DNA of 64,000 bases from Viola odorata (taxonomy: Eukaryota > Streptophyta > Magnoliopsida > Malpighiales > Violaceae): contig OY829541.1 of the NCBI GenBank assembly GCA_963691705.1, forward strand, positions 32,562,719 through 32,626,718, written 5' to 3'. The notes under the pieces were generated by a model. The model did not search any database and was not told where the DNA came from. It was given only the letters and a program-made list of their open reading frames with translations. The translations under genes and the position numbers were made by a program. Below are positions 34,909-44,638 of the stretch, piece after piece. How positions within the stretch are numbered: position 1 is the first letter of the stretch; the number at the start of each line of letters is the position of its first letter.

Positions 34909-37401
34909 AATGGCTGGCGTGTATGCATCGACTACCGACGCTTGAATGAGGCCACCCGAAAAGATCACTTCCCACTGCCCTTCATAGATCAAATGCTAGA
35001 GCGCCTTGTGGGCAAGACGCATTATTGCTGTCTGGATGGGTATTCGGGATTCCACCAGATACCAGTAGCCCTTGAAGACCAGGAGAAGACCACTTTCACA
35101 TGCCCATTCGAGACCTTTGCTTACAGACGCATGCCATTTGGGTTATGCAATGCTCCGGCTATATTCCAGAGGTGCATGGTCAGCATCTTTTCAGAATTTG
35201 TGGAAGAATGCATCGAGGTCTTCATGGACGACTTCACGGTTTATGGTAATTCCTTTTCCGAATGCCTCTTGAACTTAAAGAAAATTCTGCAAAGATGTGT
35301 TGAAACTAACCTTGTGCTTAATTTTGAAAAATGTCATTTCATGGTTGACCAAGGGCTTATCTTGGGCCACATCGTGTCCCGAAAGGGTATCGAAGTGGAC
35401 AAGGCTAAAATCCAAGCTATCGAGACCTTGCCTTACCCCTCGAATATTCGAGATGTGCGTTCTTTTCTTGGTCATGCAGGATTTTACAGAAGGTTCATCA
35501 AGGACTTCTCCAAGATAGCCCAGCCAATGTGCCAACTGTTACATAAGGGTGTGGACTTCATATTTGATGAAAAATGCAAGACGGCTTTCGAGACCTTGAA
35601 AGCTAAGCTCATTTCTGCTCCTATCATTCGGGCCCCCGACTGGACTCTCCCCTTTGAGATCATGTGTGATGCTAGCAATCAGGCTTTGGGAGCCATTCTG
35701 GGTCAGAAGAAAGACAAGGAGACGTACGTTTTTTACTATGCTTCCAAGTTGCTGGACCCCGCGCAGCAAAATTATACAACGACGGAAAAAGAGCTTTTGG
35801 CGATTGTCTATGCCCTTGATAAGTTTCGGCAGTACCTCCTGGGTACAGAAGTGATAGTGTATTCCGACCATTCAGCCCTTCGGTGCCTACTCAAGAAGAC
35901 CGATGCGAAGCCTAGGCTTATCCGCTGGATCCTACTACTTCAGGAATTCAATCTTGCCATCAAGGATAAGAAAGGAACCGAGAATTGTGTAGCTGACCAC
36001 TTGAGTAGACTCTCGACCCAAGAAGATGACTCCCAAGTAGCCATTCGGGAGACCTTCCCAGATGAGCATTTGTGCTTAGTGGATACCGCCAAGTTTCCAT
36101 GGTTCACAGACATAGCAAATTTTTGTGCCACTGGCGTGCTCCCTGTCGATGCCTCGAGCGTGGAACAAAACCGGATCCGAAGGCAGGCCAGGACCTATGT
36201 TTGGGACAGCCCCTATTTGTGGAGGCATTGTTCAGATCGGATTATTAGACGCTGTGTCACAATGGACGAGGTCCCGTCCATCCTCAAGTTCTGCCACTCG
36301 ACCACCGAAGGAGGGCACTTTGCTGCGAAGAAGACATCGCTCAAGGTCTTAGAAGTTGGTCTTTATTGGTCGTCTATCTTCAAGGATAGTTATTTGTTTT
36401 GCGCTGCATGCCCTCGGTGCCAAGCTATGGGAAACAGCGGGGCGAGAAACCAAATGCCCTTGACCAGCATCCTTGCGTGCGAAATTTTTGAGATTTGGGG
36501 CATTGACTTCATGGGACCCTTCCCAAATTCATTCGGGAACACGTACATCTTGCTTGCGGTGGACTACGCTTCCAAATGGATAGAAGCCAAAGCCACCAAG
36601 ATAGACGATTCGAGGGTAGTTGCCAATTTTCTCAGAACACACATCTTTAACCGATTCGGGACCCCTCGCGCCCTCATCAGCGATCGGGGGACTCATTTCT
36701 GCAATAGGACGGTCTCCTCGTTACTTGGCAAGTATGGCGTTACACATCGAATATCTACTGCCTATCACCCCCAAACCAATGGGCAGACTGAGGTCTCGAA
36801 TCGGGAGATCAAGGCTATTCTCGAGAAGACCGTGAATCAGTCAAGGAAAGATTGGAGCCTCAAACTGGGAGACGCGCTTTGGGCCTATCGTACTGCATTC
36901 AAGACCCCGATCGGCATGACACCATATCGGTTGGTCTACGGCAAACCGTGTCACCTCCCGGTCGAGATAAAACACAAGGCGTTTTGGGCGATCAAAAGAG
37001 TCAACATGGATCTGGACTTGGCAAGCAAGGACCGCTGTTTGCAAATTCAAGAACTTGAGGAACTATGAGGAGATGCTTATGAAAATTCACTGATTTACAA
37101 GGGCAAAACCAAAGCCCAGCATGACAAGCACCTCGTGGTCAGGACTTTCACGATTGGACAGAAAGTTCTGCTCTACAACTCACGATTGCGGATCTTCTCG
37201 GGCAAGCTCAAGTCCAAATGGACGGGACCCTACAAAGTTATCACAGTGTTTGATCATGGAGCTATTGAGATCCAGAACATGGACGGGGGAGAACCATTCA
37301 AAGTGAACGGGCATAGGCTGAAACCCTTCTATGAAGGATTCAAGCCCTCAACCGCCGAGGAAGTAAGGGTCGAGGACCCAGTAGACAATGCCCCCGAATG
37401 A
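34909..37401 (+). pseudogene. RT, RNase H and integrase of AthA
   Basis: Numbered from Met 34942, the 708-codon open stretch holds RT ([10 protein letters not shown], Asp32; FMDDF 94-98), RNase H (Asp243, Glu282 or 284, Asp309, Asp352) and integrase (zinc finger His452, His459, Cys490, Cys493; Asp522, Asp581, Glu617 with exact D-35-E spacing). All catalytic residues seen are intact. A TGA at 37066-37068 (CGA to TGA would explain it) separates the last ~110 codons. These end with the GPY/F-type domain (LKSKWTGPYKV) and a stop at 37399-37401. Together they would copy the element RNA into DNA and insert it. Confidence 0.9.
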
Positions 37402-38082
37402 AGAAACAACGTCTAGGCCTAGACGATAATCAAGGCCAAGTGTGGGGACAGCCCCCGAATTCCTAACTCTCTCTCTTTAATTCTCTCGCCCTTAAATTCT
37501 GAGTCCAACAGTCTTCTTCTCTCTTCCCTAGGTGGTCTTAACTAATCTGTCCCTTCTTATTCCCCTTTTTAATCTTTTATTCCTTTCTTTTATTTTATTT
37601 TGTATGAGTCAACTCAAGCTTTTCAAATTCTTTATACTCACTTTTTATGTTACCTAGGCAAATTTCAAAATTTCTTTATTCTCTCTCCCTTTCATTTAAA
37701 TCCTTTGTCTCTCCCTCTCTCCAATTAAATGCTATGTCCCCTACTTTAATTAACCCCCATTTAATTCTTTTGATTTTATTCCCCTCTCCTATTTTCAAAT
37801 CCTAAAAGCTAATTTGCTTTTCAGTTTTCCCGTGCAGGTGCAGGCGCACGCTGCCCTTGGCACTGCGCGACCTCTCCCGGCGGGACACGTGGCGGACGGA
37901 GCCCGAGGAGACCAGCTCCCATCTCTCTCTCCACCTTTCCACGTCCTCCAACCCACTAACCCACGCCACCTAACCGTCAGACCCCATCCGTTACCCAACC
38001 TAAACCCCTCATCTCTCCCAATCAAATCAAAACACAACATTTCCTTCACTTCTTTCAAAACACAAAACCCTCCTTCTTCCTC
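37402..38082 (+). other. AthA noncoding region between pol and the 3' ORF
   Basis: Pyrimidine-rich, with no gene. An AAGTGTGGGGAC copy of the polypurine-like motif lies at 37438-37449. A pyrimidine-rich stretch ending in TTTTCCCGTGCAG (near 37838) could be a splice acceptor for a spliced 3' ORF mRNA; this is an inference. Confidence 0.45.
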
Positions 38083-41022
38083 ATGGCACGCACAAGCCTC
38101 AACCTAAACAAACCTACCACCTCTCACTCATCCACTCCTACTCCTCTCTCCACTCAACCCCAACCAAAAAACACCACTGCCGACCAGTCCCTTACCGCCA
38201 CTGAACCACTCCGATCAGCCTCCTCGGAAGACACAATAGACCTCGACGAGATAACTTTCACCACCGCCCTCCAAAAAATGACCAGATCCGGAAAGGTGCA
38301 CCGCGTCCCTCCAACCACGACAACAGCTTCCTCTCCCTGCCTTCTAAGTAGAGCTCTTCTTTCCCGCCTCCTAACGCATTCAGGTTTCCAGTTGGGATCG
38401 ATAGCTGCACAAACACGATACAACGTTAGCGTTAGTATCGCCTGAAATAATGAAAAAGATGGCACAACACTTACCCCTAACACAGGCTCGGATGTCAGTT
38501 CCACATTCCAGATCGCGAGTGTGAACGCTAATCTCCAGCTTGAGCAATTCATGTAAACCAGCCTTGCTCAGGGGAAGTAAGAGTTACCCGTTGACCCCAA
38601 GCGTTATCCCGGATACCGCTGTTAAAACCGGTCTACCACTGAGGGCTGGGCAGTTCGACGACAAAAAACTCATTCTTCCAATCCTCAATGGAAGACTCAA
38701 GGTGTTTGAGTTTCCAGGTGAAAGATTTTAGCGAGTCATCGTCATAACGGAACGATATCGTTATTACACCCCTACGGCTATACAGTTGAAAAAGCGATTT
38801 AAGCAATAAAAGGGAAGGAAGGGTAATTCCCTTGTATTTACAGAGTTCCAGAAATGCATAAATGCAACAGTACGCATTGGGCATTAACTGGACTGGGTTC
38901 ACCTCTAGAGCCACGAACAGTTGTTCGATGAAAGAATTGAGAGGAAGCCGGAAGCCATAGGCAAACATTTTGGCATACAAAAGCCTACTGTTGCCAGGCA
39001 GCACACTATTAAGACGGAGCGTGTCCGAGGCAACAGAGACCTTATAATTCTCAGGAATATGAGCATTATATCTAGATAAACAATCTTAAAGTATGGCTGG
39101 AGAGGTTATGGTGGTAACAATATGGACGGATTTGGTTCCAGAACGACGAGTTCTAGCCATGGAAAATAATAATGAAAGATGAAGAAAACAACAGAGGAGA
39201 ATGCAAGCTGAAAAAGCCAACGGTGACGCCGACCCCTCCTGGCAGCCCCGTCAACTCCGTTCCCCTCGATGTCAAACCCATCAGCTACGTTATTCCTTCT
39301 GATACCGAGGAGGAAGACGGGGCACAGACCAACTCCAGCCTCTGGGAGGCTAGGAGGGTCGAGAAGGAGAATGAGGAGCAGTTCCCTTGGGACTCCGACG
39401 ACCAGCGGGCGGCTGATGCAGAAGACGGGGAAGACGAGGTAGAGCAGCCGGAGAAGCCTGATGAGCAAGACGCTCAAGACCCTAAGCAGACCACGAAGGG
39501 TCCCGAGGATGTTCGGGAGGGCACGGCAGCAGCAGCCACCAACGAAGGAGAGGGTGAGATTGACCAACCCCCCAGCCCGCCCCCGCAGAAGTCCAAGGGC
39601 AAGGCCAAAACTGCACTGACCTCTAAAGCGGCGAAGAGTGCCCCCAAGGCCCCACCCTCCAAGACCCCGGCCAGCAAGAAACGGAAGCTCCCGATCACTC
39701 CCAAGGGCAAGGCAGCTGCAGTTGAGACCCCCCCCCCCCCCCCCCCCCCCCGCAAATCTTAGCGCACAACAGAGGAGGATGACACCCTCGAGACCCCATC
39801 GCCTGCTTCGGGATCTAGACCCAGTTACCTGGTAACGGCTGACCTTGACTCCTTTAATGAATTGTTCATTTTTAATGATAAACCGTCTCTGGATAAGGTC
39901 ACTTTGATGAACAATAAGGGGGTGGCCCCATGTGCTAAATTAGATATGGATTTCTTTGATAAGATGGGTATTGGGTCCCGAATTCGGGAGTTGGTTAGTG
40001 GCATAGGATGGGAAGGCCTGTTCTTCATGGATTAGCCTACGTATCTAGAGCTCAGCCTTGAGTTCTTTGTGAGTTTTTGGTACAAGGCAGATCTGTTCAA
40101 GCCCAAGGGTGGGGTGGGTCCCGATCTTTCAGCTAGGGGATGCGTCAATTTCAGGCTGGCTAGCAAGTGGCACCCTATGTCCCTCAACGACTTCAATGTC
40201 TACCTCGGTTTTGCCAGTCGTGAGGACATTCAAGGGGACGCATATCAGAACGCCTTGACCACTGTCCCGGCTGACTTCAACAATAATCTGGCCCTTCGGG
40301 AGCTCACCAGGCATCCTAAGGCTAAGTTCGACTCCCGTCACACCAAGGCTCATGGCATTCGAGACCCTGTGCTTCAGATTCTGCAAACCATTGCCCACGT
40401 GGGTAAATTCGGGACCTCCGGCCAGCTTGCTCAGTCCGAACTGTTTTTCCTATGGGTCATGCACCACAAAAAGCGGGTCAACCTTGGATATTGGATCGCC
40501 ACCTCTGCTCACAACGTTGCAAATGCCCCCCTGGGTCACTCTCCTGTTCTTGGGTCCCTCGTCACCAGCTTGGCCTCACAGTTGTACACATCGAAGCTCC
40601 AAGAGCTGAATTTATACAAGCACCCGAGTCCCTTCAAGCTCCTTGGTCTCAAGACCTTGGACACGATGGGATTCTTATTTGTTACTAATGGTATCTTGAG
40701 CTTTCATGCAGATAACAAAGGAAAGATAGAAGGCAAGTTCGAGTACCCGGACCTATCCAAGCCCCGAGCCCAGTCTGATGCTCCCGAGCCACCTACCGCC
40801 AACCCGTCCAATGCCCCCGAAGCCCATGCCCCAGGTCCTGAGCCAATTCTGAATGACAACACTATTCTCAGTTTACTCACCGACATCAGAAACTCCAATC
40901 GCGCCATCCTGCAAGCCATCCGAGCCCTCACCATTGCCATCGAACAATTCGACTCCCTACCTCTTGAGCCCGAACAATTTCAAACCCCTTTTGCCCCTAC
41001 GTGGGCTGATTATCTATGTTGA
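38083..41022 (+). pseudogene. Athila-type 3' ORF of AthA, split by a captured fragment
   Basis: Extra ORF of Athila elements (ATHILA ORF-1-like, often called env-like; function not established). It starts at 38083 (MARTSLNLNKPTTSH). It is interrupted at about 38320-39200 by antisense foreign sequence and resumes in the same frame with an acidic, Lys/Pro-rich linker. TAG stops at 39760-39762 and 40033-40035 break it. The conserved domain (40036-40740) holds YLELSLEFFVSFWYK, SLNDFNVYLGFASREDIQG, ELFFLWVMHHKKRVNLGYWI and LLGLKTLDTMGFLF. The C-terminus (ILSLLTDIRNSNRAILQAI) looks like a helical coiled segment. I see no signal peptide or clear membrane span, so an envelope role is not supported here. 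Confidence 0.75.
38320..39205 (-). pseudogene. captured fragment of a Transposase_28-like gene, intron retained
   Basis: The minus strand starts at ATG 39160-39158 (MARTRRSGTKS) and resembles the antisense gene at 47492 in TatA. Shared motifs are MFAYGFRLPLNSFIEQL, NAYCCIYAFLELCKYKGITL and KSFTWKLKHLESSIEDWKNE. After a GTAAGT donor at 38474 a 70-bp intron runs to a GTGCAG acceptor at 38405, and exon 2 starts with the counterpart of DPNYKPESVRRR. The matching intron in TatA is also 70 bp. The fragment includes a little 5' untranslated sequence and stops early in exon 2. It carries a stop and frame changes near its N-terminus. Confidence 0.75.
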
Positions 41023-41408
41023 ACAATTTACATTTCTGCTTTCGTATTAAACACTGCTATCTTTTTGTCTCCTTCCCGCATTGAGGACAATGCGCAGCCT
41101 AAGTGTGGGGAGGAGTTTGAACTGCTACTATTTATCTATGCATGCTATATTTATCTACTAGTTTATTTTTCCTAAGTTTATGCATGAATTATTCTCCAGT
41201 TTTTCAGATTTTAGCCTACTGCCTAGTTTTGAAAACACCCCCAAAGATGGACACACACCTGACTTATGCACTTAGAATAAAAATGTTGTCTATAGTCAAG
41301 GTCCCGAATGTGATCTTCTTTGCCTGTTATGCCTTATATCCGCTTCAAGGCCTAGACACCAGTAGTCACGAATTAAGACCTTGTGAGCATTTGAGCCTTC
41401 ATGCCTAT
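41023..41408 (+). other. AthA 3' noncoding region, left of TatA
   Basis: No gene. It contains an AAGTGTGGGGAGG motif at 41101-41113. The last five bases, CCTAT (41404-41408), are the left target duplication of TatA. Confidence 0.6.
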
Positions 41409-41960
41409 TGATAAGATTCAATGTCAATCTTGTGAGATTCTGCGTCGTGTGCGATCGGAACGGTGGTGAATGGCGGCGGGTGTACCTGCAAGGCGCCGGA
41501 GGGGGAGCTCCGGCGTAGACACTCCGATGCTTAAGTTAGTTCGGGTTTTAAAAGTGGTAGAAGTTTCTCTAGGTGAGCTTGACCTTACCCTCATTGTGAA
41601 AAATGGTGGGGTATTTATAGATCTGGACAGCGATACCTGGCGATATCAAAGAGGGCGCCGTTTGATGATGACGTCACAGGCGATATCAGTGGATGACGTC
41701 ATGGGCGATGTCTGAGGGGGCTGCCGGGGGCTGCCGGGAGCGATAACCTTGTGGGTCCCTAGGATGGTATGACGCCGTGCGTATAGAATTGCATGAGTCC
41801 CCCCCCCCCCCCCCCCCCCCCCCCGCTGAAGTCGACCATCCTAGGAATCCTTCGCTGATCCTTAGGCGATACAGGGATATCCTTATGGAGCTCAGGGGGA
41901 TCCGTTTCGATAAGAACCGTTTGTGCAGTAGGACCGTTAGGACTATCTCGATTGTTATCA
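41409..41960 (-). repeat. 3' LTR of TatA
   Basis: 552 bp. Compared with the other LTR it has ~42 extra bases around 41648-41690 and a duplicated GGGGGCTGCC unit. It holds a ~25-base poly-C run (about 41799-41824), a minus-strand TATA box at 41613-41619 and two TGACGTCA palindromes (41669-41676, 41694-41701). Confidence 0.95.
41613..41619 (-). promoter_or_regulatory. TATA box with upstream TGACGTCA sites, TatA 3' LTR
   Basis: The minus strand reads TCTATAAATACCCCACC. Two perfect TGACGTCA palindromes, the core of plant bZIP (TGA-type) binding sites, lie 50 and 75 bases upstream in the direction of transcription. Confidence 0.6.
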
Positions 41961-42861
41961 TAAGCCCAACTGAAAATGAGCCCGAGTGTTTACCAAGGGT
42001 TGTCCATGTCTGTCATCTTGAATGAAGGTTTTTGTCATGAGGTGATAAGTTCGCAGGGTCTCCGAGCTTCTTGGATTATTCAACGTCGATAAGACTCAAG
42101 TGATGAGCTGGAGATTGAGCCTGAGGATACTAGGCAAGCTGACTCTGACTTTCGTTCTTATCTAAAGATTCGTCCTGGAGGGATGCCCCTATCACCCTTG
42201 CAGTTGCGAGGTCAATACTCTCCGCCTGGCGGTATTACTCTGATTGGCCCCTCGGGGGGGACTTAAGAAGCCTCAGCTTATTCGAGTTGTGAAAGAGCTG
42301 TTGTCGGGTCATCGATAATATTGTCCAGGATATTCGACCAAGTCATACCGGGGACTGGCACATATTCCAGGTCCATTGCCCTTCCAAGTGTTCTGCAAAC
42401 ATAGGAAGGAGATAGATTCGTATATAAAGGTTAGTAAACTTTTGTACTCACAGAGGTTTGAGGTCAATATGAGCCCAATCTTTCTTTTACGCTCAATGAA
42501 ACAGCGGTATCAACGCGGCTTTACGCCATCAGCTGCCTATGATTAGCGCGGCTTTATACCACCAGATGCCTGCGATGCCAGCGCGGTTTTACGCATCTAG
42601 GGATACCTGTGACATCAACGCGGCCTTACACTGTGGATACCGGTAGCCATATGGCCTTTACGTGATGGCCACCCATAATATCGTGTCTTTCGGCGTTTTT
42701 CCAGACCTTGTCTCGCATTCCTGCCGATATCTGTATTGCGGACAGTATACGAACATTGCCCTTTTCTTCCACTTTGGGTTCATCAGCCCTTGCGGTTATC
42801 GGGTCGGCTCGTCTTTTGAGGACCCCATTGTTCTTTCCTCCGAAACCTCCTTCTTGGAGCC
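41961..42861. other. TatA interior next to the 3' LTR, gene-free
   Basis: No gene. It contains the GAGCCCGAGTGTTTACC block shared with 1213 and, at about 42500-42640, four degenerate ~35-40-bp units around CGCGG(C/T)(T/C)TTA. Confidence 0.5.
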
Positions 42862-42868
42862 TATAAAT
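42862..42868 (+). promoter_or_regulatory. TATA box of antisense gene 1
   Basis: GCCTATAAATCAGGG lies 50 bases before the ATG at 42918, so the leader would be only ~20-25 bases. Confidence 0.5.
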
Positions 42869-42917
42869 CAGGGAGTTTTTTCCACCCACGTTCTCCTCAT
42901 CTTTTCCAACACGCATC

Positions 42918-43295
42918 ATGGATCATCTGACTAAGAATTTCCTCTTGTCCAAGGGCCATTCTCTCAAGAACCTTAATGATGGTGACGTCGGATTCCTAGA
43001 GAACATGCTGGTCAAGACTTCTGAGGACATCCTGGAGTTACAAGGGATGCTGACCCCGCTTCACTCTAGGCTGGGGGCCACCTCTCTGGAGGATTTCAGT
43101 CCTTTGGAGAGCGTATCGAAACTGTCTGCCTCCATCGCTCGGATCCAAGTGGTGATCGCCATGCTGCAGCAGCGCAAAGATATGCTGGGGTGCTGCCTGA
43201 AGGGAATGAGAGCCACTTCCCATGATCTGCTCCTGGTCATGGATTCCTTGAGGGACCTTCCCGAAGTGCCTGAGGACGCTGGCTCTGATGCTTGA
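42918..43295 (+). CDS. antisense gene 1 of TatA: small helical protein of unknown function
   Basis: 125 codons, intact, antisense to the retrotransposon. I do not recognise the family. The sequence is rich in Leu, Ser and Met with amphipathic helical stretches (FLENMLVKTSEDILELQGML, SKLSASIARIQVVIAMLQQR), so a helical bundle or coiled coil is likely. There is no signal peptide or membrane span. The ATG follows a TATA box by 50 bases, and an AATAAA lies 73 bases after the stop (43368-43373). A complete start-to-polyA unit inside a retroelement supports a real gene; an isolated chance frame is the alternative. Confidence 0.55.
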   Translation: MDHLTKNFLLSKGHSLKNLNDGDVGFLENMLVKTSEDILELQGMLTPLHSRLGATSLEDFSPLESVSKLSASIARIQVVIAMLQQRKDMLGCCLKGMRATSHDLLLVMDSLRDLPEVPEDAGSDA

Positions 43296-43367
43296 TAGCG
43301 GTGGCTCCCTTTGTACCCTTTTCTTTTCCCTCTTGTTCATGTACCTTCCGGCCGTTAGGCCATAATG

Positions 43368-43373
43368 AATAAA
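43368..43373 (+). terminator. polyadenylation signal of antisense gene 1
   Basis: AATGAATAAACAG, 73 bases after the stop codon, followed by a T-rich stretch. Confidence 0.45.
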
Positions 43374-43691
43374 CAGTTCTTATCATGTCGTCTTGCGATT
43401 GTTCTTCTTCTTCTTCTTTATTGCTCTCTTTGTCATTTTCCAATGAAGATATTCTCAGCCCAACTGAAAACGGTTCAGCCACTAGGTTCTTATTATTTGG
43501 CTGCTCTGCATTAAATCCAAGCCGCTGTTGCCCTGGCAACTGATTGGGCAAATTTGCGGTTTTCCTCGATCAGGGGAAAATATCAACAGGCGTGACTGCA
43601 AATCCACCTTTGTACTTCAGGATGTACACGTGTCTTTTCTCAAGAGTCGGGTTGGAAGATTAAAAGATCCTTTTTTCCCCCGTTTTCTGGC

Positions 43692-43699
43692 TATTTAAA
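43692..43699 (+). promoter_or_regulatory. TATA box of antisense gene 2
   Basis: GGCTATTTAAAAGGGGATC lies ~70 bases before the ATG at 43768. Confidence 0.5.
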
Positions 43700-43767
43700 A
43701 GGGGATCTTCCTTCCTTCATTATCATTTATCTTCTCGTTGTTTTTCTTTCCCACCAGTGTTAATCTC

Positions 43768-44178
43768 ATGGCCGATTCTCATTTCTTAGATACGTTTGCA
43801 CGGGATTCTCCACCAACTCCCCCGACCTCTCCTGATTCGGATGATCCTCTTCCATCGCCCCCCTGGAGGCCGCCCGTTCGCCGACGGTGCCGCAAGAAAC
43901 GGAGGAAGGAGGCTGCAAAGGCTTCTAAATCATTCTATGACGCTCTGGCCACTTTTTCTTCGAAGGGGAAGGAAACATCCTGTCCTCCTCGCGAGTCACC
44001 GCAAGAGGCTCCTTCTGCCTCTTCGGCTGTGGGGACGATGCCGCCGCCTGTTGAGGAGAAGTCAGATCAGTCATCTGCTCTCGTGGGGGAGAAGGTTGAA
44101 GAACCTTCTCCTTTCGCTGGTGAGGATGAGGATGATGTGGTCTACTGCTACGGCATCTCCTGGTCTGATGGGGAATAG
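43768..44178 (+). CDS. antisense gene 2 of TatA: acidic Pro/Ser-rich protein
   Basis: 136 codons from the ATG at 43768; an in-frame ATG at 43738 lies closer to the TATA box and is less likely. The N-terminus is Pro/Asp-rich (PPTPPTSPDSDDPLPSPPW). A basic cluster follows (RRRCRKKRRKEAAK), a possible nuclear localisation signal, then an acidic C-terminus (AGEDEDDVVYCYGISWSDGE). No known domain, so it is probably mostly disordered. The frame is intact between a TATA box and an AATAAA at 44227. Function unknown. Confidence 0.5.
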   Translation: MADSHFLDTFARDSPPTPPTSPDSDDPLPSPPWRPPVRRRCRKKRRKEAAKASKSFYDALATFSSKGKETSCPPRESPQEAPSASSAVGTMPPPVEEKSDQSSALVGEKVEEPSPFAGEDEDDVVYCYGISWSDGE

Positions 44179-44226
44179 ATGGGCGTAGCGCGCCTTTTTT
44201 GTAGATGCCGCATGGCTTCTTAAAAT

Positions 44227-44232
44227 AATAAA
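44227..44232 (+). terminator. polyadenylation signal of antisense gene 2
   Basis: AATAATAAAGC, about 50 bases after the stop codon of gene 2. Confidence 0.45.
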
Positions 44233-44450
44233 GCTTTTATTTTCTTTCGTTCTTCCGCCGCTTTCCTTTTTTGTGTTTCCAGGATTATCGCGGGAGTAAG
44301 CCTTTCGCTGGGGCGCAACCGCTTTTTGGTTTTCGGTCAGCAACTGTCTTCTTCCAAAAGGCATTGATGACTGTCCACGCGTCCTTTTTCACTTTGCACG
44401 TGTTTTGCTTTCACAGGCTGTTCCTTTTTTAGGTTTTTCCTTTAAAAGGA

Positions 44451-44458
44451 ATTCGCTC
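44451..44458 (+). promoter_or_regulatory. TATA-like box of antisense gene 3
   Basis: CCTTTAAAAGGAATTC lies ~190 bases before the ATG at 44639. It is similar to the TTTAAAAGGGG box of gene 2. Confidence 0.4.
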
Positions 44459-44638
44459 TTCTATTTTAACACTTTTCTGCTGATATTTCGAAATTCTTCG
44501 TATTTCCTTTCTTCTGTGCTTCTTTCTTCCCGAGAGATTTTTCTGCAATTGCTCGCCGGTGCCGACGGCCGATTCACTGGTTCTCTGCTCCAGGTATTTT
44601 GTTCTTCTGTCGCCGTAATTTTACTTTTCCAGTCCATT

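Noticed and set aside
38083..41022. true viral envelope gene in AthA
   Set aside because: I see no signal peptide, membrane span or cleavage site; the domain matches the Athila 3' ORF only, so env-like is a label of position.
41470..41715. 81-codon frame repeated at 56942-57184
   Set aside because: It lies wholly inside the TatA LTRs and changes its C-terminus with the LTR length difference; not a protein gene.
44594..44632. 5' leader intron of antisense gene 3
   Set aside because: GT and AG are present but the span of 39 bases is shorter than plant introns normally are.
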